A stretch of DNA of 64,000 bases from Mixta theicola (GTDB taxonomy: Bacteria; Pseudomonadota; Gammaproteobacteria; Enterobacterales; Enterobacteriaceae): the NCBI RefSeq assembly GCF_002895925.1, contig NZ_NWUO01000010.1:120874-184873 (forward strand), read 5' to 3'. Position numbers and translations under genes: made by a program. The notes beneath the pieces are model-generated. The model saw only the letters and a program-made list of their open reading frames with translations, ran no database searches and was not told where the DNA came from. Each line of letters starts with the position of its first letter. Position 1 is the stretch's first letter. Shown here piece after piece: positions 1 to 11,633 of the stretch.

Positions 1-154
1 TACCATTACCGATGAGGCCTCGGCGCTGGAATATTGTGGCTATCATCCTGAACTGATCGCTGGCCGCAGCGATAATATTAAAGTCACCCGCCCGGAAGAT
101 CTGGCGCTGGCGGCATTTTATCTTACTCAACGACATAACAAGGAGTGCGCATAA
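1..154 (+). CDS. ispD: IspD C-terminal end (partial)
   Basis: The last 50 codons of 2-C-methyl-D-erythritol 4-phosphate cytidylyltransferase, the CTP-dependent third step of the MEP isoprenoid pathway; the rest lies left of the window. The frame reads [12 protein letters not shown], then [14 protein letters not shown], the typical IspD C-terminus, and stops with TAA at 152-154. The stop overlaps the ispF start by one base (TAATG), the usual translationally coupled ispD-ispF arrangement. Confidence 0.9.
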   Translation, partial: TITDEASALEYCGYHPELIAGRSDNIKVTRPEDLALAAFYLTQRHNKECA

Positions 155-633
155 TGCGTATTGGTCACGGTTTTGACGTCCATGCTTTCGGTGGCGAAGG
201 CCCGTTGATTATCGGCGGCGTGCGGATTCCGTTTGAAAAAGGCTTTATTGCCCATTCCGATGGCGATGTGGCGCTGCATGCCCTGACCGATGCACTGCTG
301 GGGGCCGCCGCAATGGGTGATATTGGCAAGCTTTTTCCCGATACCGATCCCGCTTTTAAAGGCGCGGACAGCCGTGGCCTGCTGCGTGAAGCCTGGCAAC
401 GCATTCAGGCTAAAGGCTACCGGCTGGTCAATGTCGATGTCACACTCATCGCTCAGGCACCGAAAATGCTGCCGCATGTACCGCAAATGCGCATCAATAT
501 CGCCGAGGATCTCGGCTGTCATATGGATGATGTCAATGTGAAAGCGACCACCACCGAGAAGCTTGGCTTTACCGGACGGGGCGAAGGCATCGCCTGTGAA
601 GCCGTGGCGCTTATCGTGCGGGCGGAGGCATAA
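154..633 (+). CDS. ispF: 2-C-methyl-D-erythritol 2,4-cyclodiphosphate synthase IspF
   Basis: Cyclises CDP-methylerythritol 2-phosphate to MEcPP with release of CMP in the cytosolic MEP pathway. The protein is 159 aa, the usual length. The zinc ligands D8 and H10 (GFDVH) and H42 are present, as is the C-terminal [16 protein letters not shown] motif. The ATG at 154 is chosen over an in-frame upstream GTG at 145 because it gives the family N-terminus [10 protein letters not shown] and overlaps the ispD stop. The gene ends in TAATG, coupling it to truD. Confidence 0.97.
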   Translation: MRIGHGFDVHAFGGEGPLIIGGVRIPFEKGFIAHSDGDVALHALTDALLGAAAMGDIGKLFPDTDPAFKGADSRGLLREAWQRIQAKGYRLVNVDVTLIAQAPKMLPHVPQMRINIAEDLGCHMDDVNVKATTTEKLGFTGRGEGIACEAVALIVRAEA

Positions 634-1682
634 TGGCGTTACCTGAATGGCAGTGGCTTTACGGTAAACCTGCAATCCGCGGGCAATTAAAGGCCAGCCC
701 GGAAGATTTCGTGGTGATTGAAGATTTGGGCTACGAGGCTGACGGCGAGGGCGAGCATCTGCTGGTGCGCATCCGTAAGACCGGCTGTAATACCCGCTTC
801 GTTGCCGATGCGCTGGCAAAGTTTGCCGGTATCCATCCGCGCGACGTCAGCTTTGCCGGCATGAAAGATCGCCATGCGGTGACTGAGCAAACGCTTTGTC
901 TGCGTCTGCCGGGCAAAGAGACGCCGGATTTTTCCTCGTTTACGCTGGAAGGCTGCGAAATCCTGCATCTGGCGCGCCATAAACGTAAATTACGTACCGG
1001 CGCGCTGGCGGGTAATGCTTTCCGGCTGGTGCTGCGCCATATTAGCGATCGCGCGGCGCTGGAGGAAAGGCTGCTGCGCGTGCAAACCGGCGGCGCGCCT
1101 AACTATTTCGGTCAACAGCGTTTTGGTTTCCAGGGCAACAATCTGGAGCAGGCGAAACGCTGGGCCAACGATGAAATTCGCGTGCGTGAACGGAATAAGC
1201 GCAGCTTTCTGCTTTCAGCCGCGCGCAGCTGGATGTTTAATCAGGTGGTCAGCGATCGTCTGACGCAGCAGGGGAGCCTGACGCAGGCGATTCCCGGCGA
1301 TGCGCTGCAGCTGACCGGGCGCGGCAGCTGGTTTGTCGCCGCGGCAGAAGAGCTGCCGCAGCTGCAGACGCGTATTGATAATAATGAGCTGCGCATCACC
1401 GCGCCGTTACCCGGCAGCGGGGAATGGGGAAGCCGTGACGCCGCGCTGGCTTTTGAACAGCAAAGCCTGGCCGACAGCCCGGCGTTTATCCAGCTGCTTG
1501 AGCGTGAGCGGGTAGAAGCCGCCCGACGGGCGATGTTGGTTATTCCCCGCGACCTGCGCTGGAACTGGGCCGATGATGCCACGCTGGAACTCAGTTTTTG
1601 GCTGCCGGCCGGCAGCTTCGCCACCAGCATCGTCAGGGAACTTTTCGAACTGGAAGGTAACGAGGCGGATATTACTGAATAA
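633..1682 (+). CDS. truD: tRNA pseudouridine(13) synthase TruD
   Basis: Isomerises U13 to pseudouridine in tRNA-Glu. The protein is 349 aa, full length. The TruD motif [11 protein letters not shown] lies at residues 77-87, with the catalytic aspartate at D79; the [10 protein letters not shown] motif follows near 160. The start overlaps the ispF stop by one base, so it is the third gene of ispD-ispF-truD. In E. coli surE follows directly; here a phosphonate island separates the two. Confidence 0.96.
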   Translation: MALPEWQWLYGKPAIRGQLKASPEDFVVIEDLGYEADGEGEHLLVRIRKTGCNTRFVADALAKFAGIHPRDVSFAGMKDRHAVTEQTLCLRLPGKETPDFSSFTLEGCEILHLARHKRKLRTGALAGNAFRLVLRHISDRAALEERLLRVQTGGAPNYFGQQRFGFQGNNLEQAKRWANDEIRVRERNKRSFLLSAARSWMFNQVVSDRLTQQGSLTQAIPGDALQLTGRGSWFVAAAEELPQLQTRIDNNELRITAPLPGSGEWGSRDAALAFEQQSLADSPAFIQLLERERVEAARRAMLVIPRDLRWNWADDATLELSFWLPAGSFATSIVRELFELEGNEADITE

Positions 1683-1871
1683 TCAGCAACGTAGTTTTCT
1701 TCTGTAGCCGGTTGTTATGACACTCTCGTAATATTTCAGGGTCGCACGTTGTCGTAGGGTGTTTTTTAACCGCGCACCATAAACCGGACAATATGATCCC
1801 TGATAAATGTTATGGGTGGGCCAGAATTAGACAACCACTACAGAAGATGCCTGGTTTTATCATATTAATGT

Positions 1872-1894
1872 GTGGCGGAATCCGGCTCCGCCAC
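1872..1894. terminator. Hairpin between convergent truD and phnX
   Basis: Perfect 8-bp inverted repeat GTGGCGGA / TCCGCCAC with a 7-base loop, lying 9 bases beyond the phnX stop and 190 bases beyond truD. Neither strand has a strong U-tract after it, so it may be only a weak terminator or an RNA 3'-end stabiliser. The rest of 1683-1903 shows no gene. Confidence 0.45.
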
Positions 1895-1903
1895 GGTTAA
1901 AGA

Positions 1904-2713
1904 TTACGGGCGCTCGCCCTGGTGTAAGCGCATGTTGATCTGCTCAATCACCGCCGGCAGATCCGCCAGCGTATCGATAACATAGTGTGCCCCGGCGGCG
2001 CTCAGCTTCTCCTCTGCGATCCTACGATGATGCGCAATTTCCGCCACATCCATCTGCTGAAATTGTTCCCATGTGGCGCCAAATTCATTACCGGATACAG
2101 AAAGGCCGACGCTCCACATGCCCGCACGCAAACCCTCTTCGATACCGGGAACCGCATCGTCTACTTTCACGCAGTTGAAAACCGCATCGACACCCAGCTC
2201 AATCACATTCTGCAACGCCATCCAGGGGCCTGGGCGCGCGCCTGCCGCGAGGTCGTCTGCTGCTACCCAGTAATCTGGCGCATAGCCCGCCGCAGCTGCC
2301 GCAGGAACTAATCGCTCCATCACCGGACGCGGGTAGCCGGAACAGGACCCAATTTTAATGCCTTGCGAGCGCAGACTGGCGATGACCTCCACCACACCCG
2401 CAATCGGCTGAGAAAAATCGACGACTTTCGCGATCTGCAGCGGCATGAAAGTTTTATAGATAGAGTCGATGTCTTCTTTGCTCATCGCACGGCCGAATCT
2501 GCTTTGCCAGCGCGCATCCACCGAAGGCAATTTACCCAGCGCTTCGATATGCTGCCATTTGCCCAATCCCATCGGTACACGGGCTTCTTCAAGGGTGATT
2601 TCTACGTCAAAAGCCAGGCGGAAGGCTTCGACAAAAATTTGCGTCGGCGCGAAAGAGCCAAAATCGACGGTGGTTCCGGCCCAGTCCAGAATCACGGCGC
2701 TAATACCTTGCAT
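1904..2713 (-). CDS. phnX: Phosphonoacetaldehyde hydrolase PhnX (phosphonatase)
   Basis: HAD-superfamily enzyme that cleaves the C-P bond of phosphonoacetaldehyde to acetaldehyde and phosphate, the last step of 2-aminoethylphosphonate (AEP) breakdown. It is 269 aa. Motif I is LDWAGTTVD with nucleophile D10; the Schiff-base lysine is K52 in [21 protein letters not shown] near 190 is the metal-binding motif. It lies 9 bases downstream of phnW on the same strand, and the two act consecutively. Confidence 0.95.
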   Translation of the reverse strand: MQGISAVILDWAGTTVDFGSFAPTQIFVEAFRLAFDVEITLEEARVPMGLGKWQHIEALGKLPSVDARWQSRFGRAMSKEDIDSIYKTFMPLQIAKVVDFSQPIAGVVEVIASLRSQGIKIGSCSGYPRPVMERLVPAAAAAGYAPDYWVAADDLAAGARPGPWMALQNVIELGVDAVFNCVKVDDAVPGIEEGLRAGMWSVGLSVSGNEFGATWEQFQQMDVAEIAHHRRIAEEKLSAAGAHYVIDTLADLPAVIEQINMRLHQGERP

Positions 2714-2722
2714 GAGTTTTCC

Positions 2723-3826
2723 TTATTTTTTCCAGTACATGGCGGATTCGACGGCAGCGAGCAGACCGGTGATGTCGGAGGGGTAGACCTCACCGATATT
2801 GCCGATACGGAAGCAGTCGCTTTTCGATACTTTGCCAGGATAAATTACGAAGCCCTGTGCTTTCAGCCGCTGATAAAAGTCGGCGAAGCGCCAGGTTGGA
2901 TCTTGCGGTGAATAAAACGCGGTAATGATGGGCGAGTGCAGCGTATCGTCCAGCAGCGTTTCAAAGCCCAGCATACGCATGCCCGTTACCAGCGCGCGCT
3001 GATTGCTGCGGTAACGCGCGTAACGCGCCTCGACGCCGCCTTCTTCCGCCAGCTCTCTCAGCGCCTGAGCGAAGGCCAGCACGGTGTGCGTCGGCGAGGT
3101 GAATCGCCATTTGCCCTGGTGATCCTCCATGCAGCGCCACTGTGCATAAAGATCAAGCGACAGCGAACGCGAACGGCCTTTGCATTTTTCCAGCTCGTGT
3201 TGACGGGCAATCACAAAAGCAAAACCCGGCACCCCCTGAAGGCATTTGTTGGCGGAGCTGATGAGAAAATCAATCTTTAAAGCCGCGACATCCAGCGGAA
3301 TGCCACCGAAGCTGCTCATCGCATCGACGATGTAAATTTTGCCATAGCGCTGCGCCAGCTCCGCGACTTCGGCTATGGGATTCAACATGCCGGTCGTGGT
3401 TTCGCAATGCACCATCGCGATATGGGTGATACTGCGATCTTCATCCAGAATACGGTCAATTTCACTGGCATCCGGGCGATTAATTTCGCCGCAGTCGTAG
3501 GCGCGATGCGCAATGCCCATCAGCGACGCCATCTCAATCATGCGCGCGCCGTAAGCGCCGTTGCTGACGATCAGTACCTTGTCCGTTTCGCCGATCGCAC
3601 TGCCAAGTACCGCTTCCACCGCGTAGCTGCCGCTGCCCTGCAGCAGAACTGACGTATAGTCTTCCGCCTGCGTCGCCAGGGAAACCAGCTGCTGCCGAAT
3701 GGCCTGTACCGTATCCAGGTTATAATCCTCATCCCAGGTACAACTGTCGAACAGCATCGCTTCTTTGACGGTGCGGGACGTGGTAAGCGGGCCCGGCGTC
3801 AGCAAAAGGTAATTACGAGAACTCAT
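2723..3826 (-). CDS. phnW: 2-aminoethylphosphonate:pyruvate aminotransferase PhnW
   Basis: PLP-dependent class V aminotransferase converting AEP and pyruvate to phosphonoacetaldehyde and alanine. It is 367 aa when started at the ATG at 3826 ([13 protein letters not shown]), which has a GGTGGA ribosome site; a 21-residue upstream extension lacks family similarity. K194 in SSANKCLQG is the PLP lysine. The gene is divergent from phnR across a 136-base gap that contains a GntR-type operator candidate. Confidence 0.95.
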   Translation of the reverse strand: MSSRNYLLLTPGPLTTSRTVKEAMLFDSCTWDEDYNLDTVQAIRQQLVSLATQAEDYTSVLLQGSGSYAVEAVLGSAIGETDKVLIVSNGAYGARMIEMASLMGIAHRAYDCGEINRPDASEIDRILDEDRSITHIAMVHCETTTGMLNPIAEVAELAQRYGKIYIVDAMSSFGGIPLDVAALKIDFLISSANKCLQGVPGFAFVIARQHELEKCKGRSRSLSLDLYAQWRCMEDHQGKWRFTSPTHTVLAFAQALRELAEEGGVEARYARYRSNQRALVTGMRMLGFETLLDDTLHSPIITAFYSPQDPTWRFADFYQRLKAQGFVIYPGKVSKSDCFRIGNIGEVYPSDITGLLAAVESAMYWKK

Positions 3827-3837
3827 TTTTCCACCAT

Positions 3838-3849
3838 TGGTCTGTACCA
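3838..3849. promoter_or_regulatory. Candidate HutC/GntR-family operator upstream of phnW
   Basis: TGGTCTGTACCA is an almost perfect dyad (TGGT-N4-ACCA) resembling HutC-subfamily operators such as TGGTCTAGACCA. It lies 12 bases upstream of the phnW start, in the phnW-phnR divergent region. PhnR, encoded next door, belongs to this regulator class, so binding is a reasonable inference. Confidence 0.5.
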
Positions 3850-3929
3850 GATGCGTTTTATTATTAGGGGATCGGTTTTGGCGGAACAAGGGAAAATCGT
3901 CGCTGCAACAAAAAATTCATCTCGGTATG

Positions 3930-3935
3930 TATAAT
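3930..3935 (+). promoter_or_regulatory. Candidate -10 element for phnR
   Basis: A TATAAT hexamer 28 bases before the phnR ATG. No good -35 hexamer is seen at the right spacing, so an activator-dependent or weak promoter is possible. Confidence 0.4.
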
Positions 3936-3962
3936 GACGCCTAAAAACAGCAGCGAGCCAGC

Positions 3963-4681
3963 ATGAGATCCTTAACCAGTGATATTCCGCAGTATCTGCT
4001 TATCAAGGCTGAACTTCAGGCACGTATTCAGAGCGGCGCCTTGAAAACTGGCGATAAATTGCCGTCGGAGCGCGAGCTTTGCTCCATTTTCTCGACCACG
4101 CGCACCACCATTCGGGAGAGCCTGGCGCAGCTGGAAGCCAGCGGCGTGATATACCGTTCCGATCGCCGCGGCTGGTTTGTCACCCCCGCGCGCTCTGGCT
4201 CGACCCCACGCAAAACACCAATTTCCACAAGCTTTGTCTTGAACAGGGGCGCGAACCAAAAACGGTGTTGCTGAGCGGATGCCTGACCACGGTGCCGATT
4301 GAGTTAATGAAGCCGCTTGAACTGCAGCCCTTTGACCAGATTTATTTGCTGGCGCGTCTGCGCTACGCCGACGGCCGCGCCATTTGCTACTGCGAAAATC
4401 ATTGTTTGCCGGCGCGCGTACCGGAGCTGCTGAGCCACGATCTTAACGGCAGCCTCACCGAGGTTTATCAAACGCAATACAACCTGATTTACACCAGTAT
4501 GCATCTGACCTTTTTCCCGACCTCAGTGCCGGCGCACGCCGCAGCGGCGCTGGGAATTATGGAAGGTTTGCCCGCGCTTCAGCTAAGCCGCCTCAACTAC
4601 GATCAACATGGCCGCGTGCTTGATTACGACATCGAATTCTGGCGCCACGACAGCCTGCGTATCGAAGTTGATACGCACTGA
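3963..4681 (+). pseudogene. phnR: PhnR, GntR/UTRA phosphonate regulator, frameshifted
   Basis: A HutC-type GntR regulator (N-terminal winged helix, C-terminal UTRA effector domain) of the AEP operon. The first frame (3963-4274) encodes the DNA-binding domain ([36 protein letters not shown]) up to GWFVTPAR. The UTRA part ([18 protein letters not shown] to the stop at 4681) is in the frame two bases on. Restoring one base, probably a C, at about 4195 (CGCGC before TCTGG) would rejoin the frames to about 239 aa. The C-terminal half keeps an intact frame, so the mutation is recent or is a sequencing error. If real, the neighbouring phn genes would lose this control. Confidence 0.85.
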
Positions 4682-4704
4682 ATCCGGCTTCCTGGCATGT
4701 CCCG

Positions 4705-4722
4705 TTCAGCAATGAGCAGGGC
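4705..4722 (+). terminator. Possible phnR terminator
   Basis: A U-rich run (4714-4720) after a weak, imperfect CCC/GGG stem, 30-40 bases beyond the phnR stop. The stem is poor, so this call is tentative. Confidence 0.3.
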
Positions 4723-4777
4723 CTTTTTTTGTCTGTTTCATTTTTCTGTCACAAAAGCCCCTTAGCGTGAACCGTAA

Positions 4778-4795
4778 ATCTGGTGTAGTCCAGAT
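4778..4795. promoter_or_regulatory. Candidate PhnR operator upstream of phnS
   Basis: ATCTGG-TGTAGT-CCAGAT is a perfect 6-bp inverted repeat with a 6-base spacer, containing TGGT-N5-CCA like the site in front of phnW. It lies 30 bases before phnS. Two related dyads before the two phn transcription units support a common regulator. Confidence 0.5.
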
Positions 4796-4824
4796 ACTGT
4801 TTTCCCACCTGATGAGGCTTATGA

Positions 4825-5838
4825 ATGAAACTTTCCCGACTTGCCCTGCTCTCTGCTGTTGTCCTTGCTTCAAGCCCGGTCTGGGCGAGTTCCGTCGTCA
4901 CCGTCTACTCCGCCGACGGGCTGCACAGCGGAGATAACAGCTGGTATAAGGCGGAGTTCGATGCCTTCACCAAAGCCACCGGCATTAAAGTGCAGTATGT
5001 GGAAGGCGGCTCCGGCGCGATTGTCGAACGTCTGGCAAAAGAGCGCAGCAACCCGCAGGCCGATGTGCTGGTCACCGTACCACCATTTATCCAGCGCGCC
5101 GCGAGCGATAACCTGCTGGCGGAGTTCAGGCCAGACGCCGCCGCGCAGATCCCCGGCGTCACCGAGCGGTATTCGCCGCTGGTGAACAATTACATCAGCT
5201 TTATTTACAACGCTAAGCTGCTGAAAACCGCACCGGCCCGCTGGAGCGATCTGCTCGACAGCCGCTACAAAAACAAACTGCAGTATTCCACGCCAGGTCA
5301 GGCCGGCGACGGCACCGCGGTGATGCTGCAAACCTTCCACAGCTTCGGCAGCAAGGAGGCCGGTTTCGATTACCTCGGCAAGCTGCAGGCCAACAACGTC
5401 GGCCCTTCGGCTTCCACCGGTAAGCTGACCGCACTGGTGAATAAAGGCGAACTGTTCGTAGCGAACGGCGATCTGCAAATGAACCTGGCGCAGATGGCGC
5501 AGAACCCGAACGTGAAAGTGTTCTGGCCCGCCGATGAGAAGGGCGAACGCAGCGCGCTGGCGTTGCCGTACGTTATTGGCCTGGTACAGAACGCGCCGCA
5601 GAACGAGAACGGCAAAAAGCTGATCAACTTCCTGCTGGATAAAGCGGCGCAGACGCAGGTCAGCTCTCTGGCATGGGGCATGCCGGTACGCAACGATGTC
5701 ACGCCGTCCGACAGCCACTATCAGCAGGCGAAATCGGCAATGGAAGGCGTAAACGTCTGGCAGCCGGAGTGGAACGAGGTGGCGAAAACCCTTTCGGCGG
5801 ATATTGCCCGCTGGCATCAGGTCACCGACAGCGAGTAA
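4825..5838 (+). CDS. phnS: AEP ABC transporter periplasmic binding protein PhnS
   Basis: Solute-binding component of the Salmonella-type 2-aminoethylphosphonate importer PhnSTUV. It is 337 aa with a clear Sec signal peptide (residues 1-21, [21 protein letters not shown] then SS) and an extracellular solute-binding fold of the Fe3+/AEP class ([38 protein letters not shown]). It starts a four-gene operon in which phnT, phnU and phnV follow with minimal spacing or overlap. Confidence 0.9.
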   Translation: MKLSRLALLSAVVLASSPVWASSVVTVYSADGLHSGDNSWYKAEFDAFTKATGIKVQYVEGGSGAIVERLAKERSNPQADVLVTVPPFIQRAASDNLLAEFRPDAAAQIPGVTERYSPLVNNYISFIYNAKLLKTAPARWSDLLDSRYKNKLQYSTPGQAGDGTAVMLQTFHSFGSKEAGFDYLGKLQANNVGPSASTGKLTALVNKGELFVANGDLQMNLAQMAQNPNVKVFWPADEKGERSALALPYVIGLVQNAPQNENGKKLINFLLDKAAQTQVSSLAWGMPVRNDVTPSDSHYQQAKSAMEGVNVWQPEWNEVAKTLSADIARWHQVTDSE

Positions 5839-5843
5839 GCGTC

Positions 5844-6954
<1,111 letters not shown>

Positions 6955-6962
<8 letters not shown>

Positions 6963-7842
6963 AAACATCGCTCTTACGCGCCCGGCGTCGTCGGGCATGG
7001 CGCTCAAACGCCTCAGAAGTTACGGCTGGCTGCTGTTGCCGTTGCTGGTGTTGACGACGCTGTTCTTTTATCCGCTGCTGCTGATCGTGCAGCAGGCGCT
7101 GCACGACGAAAGCGGGCAGATCGGCTTTAGCTCTTTCTGGCAGGTGCTGGAGTCCCGACGCTTTGTCAGCGCGCTGCTCGATACCGTGCAAATTGCCCTT
7201 TTTACCACGCTCGGCTGCCTGACGCTGGGCAGCGTGATGTCGCTGATTCTGGTGTTTATTCCCTTCACCGGCAGCCGCCTTATCGGCCTGGTAATCGACA
7301 CTTTTATCGCCCTGCCGACCTTTCTCATTACGCTGGCGTTCACCTTTATTTATGGCTCAGCGGGCCTAATCAACGGCGGCCTGATGACCTTTTTCGATTT
7401 TGATTTGCCGCCGGTGAATTTTCTTTATTCGATGTGGGGCGTGATTCTGGCGGAAATTACCGTTTTCACGCCGCTGGTAATGCGTCCGCTGATGGCAGCG
7501 CTGCGCCAGATCGACCGCAGCCAGCTGGAAGCCGCCAGCGTGCTGGGCGCTCGTCCGCTGCGGGTTATCGCGCAGGTGATCTTTCCGGCAGCGCTGCCTG
7601 CACTATTAGCGGGCGGTAGTTTGTGTCTGCTGCTGTCAACGAATGAGTTTGGCATCGTGCTGTTTATTGGCGCTAAGGGCGTGAATACGCTACCGATGAT
7701 GGTTTACAGCAAGGCGATCCTTGAATCGGATTACATCGCCGCCTGCGCCATCGCGGTGGTCAACATTCTGCTGTCCATCGGCCTGTTCATGCTGTATCGC
7801 CTCGTCGTCTCTCGCGCCGGGGTAAGGAGCTCATCATGTTAG
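6955..7842 (+). CDS. phnU: AEP ABC transporter permease PhnU
   Basis: Inner-membrane permease of the AEP importer, 295 aa with about six hydrophobic segments. The EAA loop, which contacts the ATPase, is visible as EAASVLGARPLRVIAQVIFPAALPALLAG around 190-215. The ATG at 6955 (MSENIALTRP) overlaps phnT by 8 bases; the gene end overlaps phnV by 7 bases. Confidence 0.9.
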
Positions 7843-8633
7843 TCTGGTCGCCGGTCGCTCGCAGGATGACCAGCATTGTCGCGGTCACGCTGTTTACGGT
7901 TTTCTTCCTGTTGCCGTTGCTGGTGATTTTATTCTCCAGCCTGAGCCAGCAGTGGAACGACTTTTTGCCGTCAGGCTTCACCTTCGATCATTTCATCAAC
8001 GCCTTTCGCGGCGCAGCCTGGGATTCGCTGCTTGCCAGCCTGATCGTGGGCTTTGTCGCCAGCATATTCGCCTTGTTCTGCGGAAGCTGGGCGGCGCTGG
8101 CGCTGCGTCAGTACGGCCCCCGACTGCAAAAAAGCCTCTCTATCCTCTTCTTTCTGCCGAGCGCGGTGCCCTCGGTGTCGGTGGGCTTAGGGTTGCTGGT
8201 GGCGTTCAGCCAGGGGCCGCTGCAGATGAACGGCACCTTGTGGATGGTGCTGACGGCGCACTTCGTGTTGATTTCCGCGTTCAGCTTCAGCAACATCTCA
8301 ACCGGCCTGGTGCGTATTTCAGCCGATATCGAAAACATGGCGTCGAGCCTTGGCGCGTCGCCCTGGTATCGCCTGCGCCGCGTTACGCTGCCGCTGCTGA
8401 TGCCGTGGATGCTCTCCGCACTGGCGCTCAGTTTGTCGCTGTCGATGGGGGAGTTGGGCGCAACCGTGATGATCTACCCGCCAGGCTGGATAACCTTGCC
8501 GGTCACTATCTTCAGCCTGACCGATCGCGGCAGTATTGCGGATGGTTCCGCACTGACCATTTTGCTGGTGGCGGTGATTTTGTGGCTGACGGTGAAGCTG
8601 GAAAGGCTGGCAAAACGGCTGGCTTCGCCCTGA
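7836..8633 (+). CDS. phnV: AEP ABC transporter permease PhnV
   Basis: Second inner-membrane permease of the AEP importer, 265 aa. It is hydrophobic throughout, with an EAA-like loop NMASSLGASPWYRLRRVTLPLLMPWM near 166-195. The start overlaps phnU by 7 bases, indicating translational coupling. It is the last gene of phnSTUV and is followed by a hairpin. Confidence 0.9.
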   Translation: MLVWSPVARRMTSIVAVTLFTVFFLLPLLVILFSSLSQQWNDFLPSGFTFDHFINAFRGAAWDSLLASLIVGFVASIFALFCGSWAALALRQYGPRLQKSLSILFFLPSAVPSVSVGLGLLVAFSQGPLQMNGTLWMVLTAHFVLISAFSFSNISTGLVRISADIENMASSLGASPWYRLRRVTLPLLMPWMLSALALSLSLSMGELGATVMIYPPGWITLPVTIFSLTDRGSIADGSALTILLVAVILWLTVKLERLAKRLASP

Positions 8634-8638
8634 ATAAA

Positions 8639-8665
8639 AGCGCTCGCCTTGCGGTGAGCGCTTTA
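8639..8665 (+). terminator. phnSTUV terminator-like hairpin
   Basis: Ten-base-pair stem AGCGCTCGCC / GGTGAGCGCT (one G-U pair) with a TTGC loop, followed by a short TTTA. It begins 5 bases after phnV. The remainder of 8666-8963 holds no gene I can support and presumably carries the surE promoter. Confidence 0.65.
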
Positions 8666-8963
8666 CGCTGAACAGGGTATTCAACAAGCCTGAGCGGGGC
8701 GGCGGTAATAATTCAGGTTCATCGCTGGCGCATTTATTGACGACCTTTGTCAGAGCGTTGCGTGCATCATGTTCGCCAGATCATTCGCAGGCGTCTCAAA
8801 AATTCCTTCTACCTTCCTTTATATAGTCGCGATAGAATGCTGCCGTCTAAAAACCGTTTTGCTGTATAAAAAGAGACCAGCAAAATTAAAACAGGATAAG
8901 CAGCAGGATAATAAATCCGGTGATAATGGTAATGGTCTTTATAAAACAGAAGGTTAAGGATTA

Positions 8964-9725
8964 ATGCGGATATTACTGAGTAACGATGATGGGATCCATG
9001 CGCCAGGTATTCAGACGTTGGCAAAAGCCCTGCGTGAAATTGCCGAGGTGCAGGTGGTCGCGCCCGATCGTAACCGCAGCGGCGCCTCCAACTCGCTGAC
9101 GCTGGAAACCCCGTTACGTACTTTTACTTATCCCAATGGCGATATTGCCGTGCAGATGGGCACGCCTACCGACTGCGTATTCCTTGGCGTCAATGCGCTG
9201 ATGCGCCCAAAGCCGGATATTGTGGTTTCCGGGATTAATGCCGGGCCTAATTTAGGCGATGACGTGATCTATTCCGGAACGGTAGCGGCAGCGATGGAAG
9301 GGCGGCATTTAGGATTGCCTGCGCTGGCGGTATCGCTGGACGGACAGCATCACTATGAAACCGCCGCCGCGGTAACCTGCGCTATCTTGCAAGGGTTGCT
9401 GCGTGAGCCGCTGCGCACCGGACGTATTCTGAATATTAACGTTCCCGATCTGCCGTTGGATCAAATCAAAGGTATTCGTGTCACTCGCTGCGGCAGCCGT
9501 CATCCCGCCGATAAAGTCATTCCTCAGCAAGATCCGCGCGGCAATACGCTTTACTGGATCGGCCCGCCGGGCGATAAACATGATGCCGGCCCGGATACCG
9601 ATTTTGCCGCCGTTGATGAAGGCTATGTTTCCGTTACGGCGTTGCATGTCGATCTGACCGCTCATCAGGCGCAGGAGGTGGTGGCGAGTTGGCTAACGAA
9701 AGCCGGGGTCGAGGCGTTATGGTAA
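8964..9725 (+). CDS. surE: 5'/3'-nucleotidase SurE
   Basis: Survival protein E, a metal-dependent nucleoside monophosphate phosphatase. It is 253 aa, full length. The active-site motif [16 protein letters not shown] is at the N-terminus (N7, D8, D9), SGASNSLTL is near 38-46 and [23 protein letters not shown] is near 89-111. AAGGA lies 5 bases before the ATG. It overlaps pcm by 7 bases. Confidence 0.97.
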   Translation: MRILLSNDDGIHAPGIQTLAKALREIAEVQVVAPDRNRSGASNSLTLETPLRTFTYPNGDIAVQMGTPTDCVFLGVNALMRPKPDIVVSGINAGPNLGDDVIYSGTVAAAMEGRHLGLPALAVSLDGQHHYETAAAVTCAILQGLLREPLRTGRILNINVPDLPLDQIKGIRVTRCGSRHPADKVIPQQDPRGNTLYWIGPPGDKHDAGPDTDFAAVDEGYVSVTALHVDLTAHQAQEVVASWLTKAGVEALW

Positions 9726-10345
9726 GCAGACGCATCGAGGCTTTGCTGGATCAGTTACGTCAGCAGGGCATTGAAGATGAGCTTTTGCTGAAAGCGATTG
9801 GCGACGTGCCGCGCGAGCGCTTTGTTGATGAAGCGCTGGAACATCAGGCATGGGAAAACATGTCGCTGCCTATTGGCTCCGGGCAAACCATTTCGCAACC
9901 TTATATGGTGGCGAAAATGACCTCTCTGCTGGAGCTGAAGCCGGATTCACGCGTGCTGGAGATCGGCACCGGTTCGGGTTATCAAACGGCCATTCTGGCC
10001 CATCTGGTCGATCATGTTTGTTCCGTTGAGCGTATTAAAGGGCTGCAATGGCAGGCGAAGCGCCGGTTGAAACAGTTGGATCTGCATAATGTCTCGACGC
10101 GCCACGGCGATGGCTGGCAGGGTTGGGCGGCGCGCGCGCCGTTTGATGCCATCATTGTCACCGCCGCGCCGCCGGAAATTCCTGAAGCTCTGCTGGCTCA
10201 GCTTGATGAAGGCGGCATTATGGTTTTGCCGGTTGGAGAAGAGATACAGCTGCTGAAACGCATTCGGCGTAAGGGCGGCGAGTTTATTGTCGATATTATT
10301 GAACCGGTACGCTTTGTGCCGCTCGTACAGGGCGATCTCGCCTGA
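9719..10345 (+). CDS. pcm: Protein-L-isoaspartate O-methyltransferase Pcm
   Basis: SAM-dependent repair of isoaspartyl residues in damaged proteins. It is 208 aa from the ATG at 9719 ([18 protein letters not shown]), the same length as in E. coli. Motif I ([16 protein letters not shown]) lies near 81-96 and the substrate loop [12 protein letters not shown] near 56-67. It overlaps the end of surE. Confidence 0.97.
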   Translation: MVSRRIEALLDQLRQQGIEDELLLKAIGDVPRERFVDEALEHQAWENMSLPIGSGQTISQPYMVAKMTSLLELKPDSRVLEIGTGSGYQTAILAHLVDHVCSVERIKGLQWQAKRRLKQLDLHNVSTRHGDGWQGWAARAPFDAIIVTAAPPEIPEALLAQLDEGGIMVLPVGEEIQLLKRIRRKGGEFIVDIIEPVRFVPLVQGDLA

Positions 10346-10509
10346 TATATCCAGCGCCGGACTACGCATTTCTTCACAACTGTTTAATGGCACAGAAATT
10401 GGGTTGTTGCTAGTATCAGCCATTCCATTCATCAGCAATGGATAGCGGACGTGACCTATTACGTTCGTCGTTTCAAGGCTCGTCACAGGTTTGTTATCAC
10501 GGGGGATAA

Positions 10510-11583
10510 ATGAGCACAGGAAGCCCACTTTTTACTTTGAGCCGTCTTGCGGCTGTTTCATTAATTGGATTTTGGCTGACGGGTTGTACTTCTAATGATA
10601 ACGCTCAGGCTCCTATTAGTACGGTTGGTAGTCGGTCACAGCCGATGGGCGATAATGCCACCTCTGGCGGCATGCTAAACGGCGCGCCATCCTCCAGACC
10701 CGTATTTGCGTCCGGTTCGAATAGTAGCAATGCTAATGTAATAACGCAGAATGGTCGTATCGTTTATAACCGCAGTTATGAGAATATTCCGAAAGGTAGC
10801 TATAGCGGTGAGACATATACCGTTAAACGAGGCGATACATTGTTCTATATTGCCTGGATTACCGGCAATGATTTTCGCGATTTAGCCCAGCGCAATAATA
10901 TCGCTGCGCCTTACAACCTCAACGTGGGTCAGGCTTTGCAGGTTGGTAACGGCTCAGGTTCGCCGATTACCGGTGGAAATGCGATTACGGTAGCGGATGC
11001 TACGCAGGGAGGTGTACCGACTCCTCCAGGCTCGACACAAATCAAATCTCCTACGGTTGCGCAGCAACCGGTTATTACGTATTCTGATGATTCAGGAAAA
11101 TCAGGTGGGGGCAAAATGTTGCCTTCAGCGGGGAATACAACTGTTGCAACGACAACAGCCCCGGTTACCGCACCGCCGACGGTGAGCAGTACAACGTCCA
11201 GTTCAACCCCTGTGGCTGGTTGGCGTTGGCCTACCGACGGTAAGATTATCGATAACTTCTCTGCTGCAGAAGGTGGCAATAAAGGTATCGATATCGCAGG
11301 ATCGCGAGGACAGCCAGTGGTTGCCACCGCATCCGGTCGTGTAGTGTATGCAGGTAATGCGCTGCGCGGTTACGGTAATCTGATTATCATCAAACATAAT
11401 GATGATTACTTGAGTGCCTACGCCCATAACGACACTATGCTGGTCCGGGAACAACAAGAAGTTAAGGCGGGGCAGAAAATAGCTACTATGGGTAGCACCG
11501 GAACCAGTTCAGTTAGATTACATTTTGAAATTCGTTACAAGGGGAAATCCGTCAACCCGTTGCGTTATTTACCGCAGCGATAA
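10510..11583 (+). CDS. nlpD: Murein hydrolase activator lipoprotein NlpD
   Basis: Envelope lipoprotein that activates amidase AmiC during septum splitting. It is 357 aa: lipobox LTGC with lipidated C26, a LysM domain near 99-145 ([14 protein letters not shown]), a Ser/Thr/Pro-rich linker, and a C-terminal LytM/M23 domain from about 237. The LytM metal ligands are degenerate (NKGIDI instead of HxGID; SVRLHF instead of HLHF), as expected for an activator rather than a hydrolase. In relatives the main rpoS promoter lies inside this gene. Confidence 0.95.
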   Translation: MSTGSPLFTLSRLAAVSLIGFWLTGCTSNDNAQAPISTVGSRSQPMGDNATSGGMLNGAPSSRPVFASGSNSSNANVITQNGRIVYNRSYENIPKGSYSGETYTVKRGDTLFYIAWITGNDFRDLAQRNNIAAPYNLNVGQALQVGNGSGSPITGGNAITVADATQGGVPTPPGSTQIKSPTVAQQPVITYSDDSGKSGGGKMLPSAGNTTVATTTAPVTAPPTVSSTTSSSTPVAGWRWPTDGKIIDNFSAAEGGNKGIDIAGSRGQPVVATASGRVVYAGNALRGYGNLIIIKHNDDYLSAYAHNDTMLVREQQEVKAGQKIATMGSTGTSSVRLHFEIRYKGKSVNPLRYLPQR

Positions 11584-11585
11584 AC

Positions 11586-11633
11586 GGGCAGAGCCTTGAA
11601 GTTCTGCCCAGAGATCACGGGTAGGAGCCGCTT
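11586..11633 (+). promoter_or_regulatory. rpoS mRNA leader with hairpin
   Basis: GGGCAGA (11586-11592) pairs with TCTGCCC (11603-11609), followed by GATCACGGGTAGGAGCC and the rpoS start; the latter matches the conserved enterobacterial rpoS ribosome-binding segment. In E. coli the rpoS leader is controlled by Hfq and small RNAs; that the same happens here is inference. Confidence 0.6.

Noticed and set aside
4079..4681. Stand-alone 200-aa protein
   Set aside because: Its first part is nonsense in the wrong frame of the phnR DNA-binding domain; only the portion from about 4195 is the PhnR UTRA domain.
4870..5817. 315-aa frame on the minus strand
   Set aside because: It is antisense to phnS, which has a signal peptide, family motifs and operon context; the antisense product has no recognisable features.
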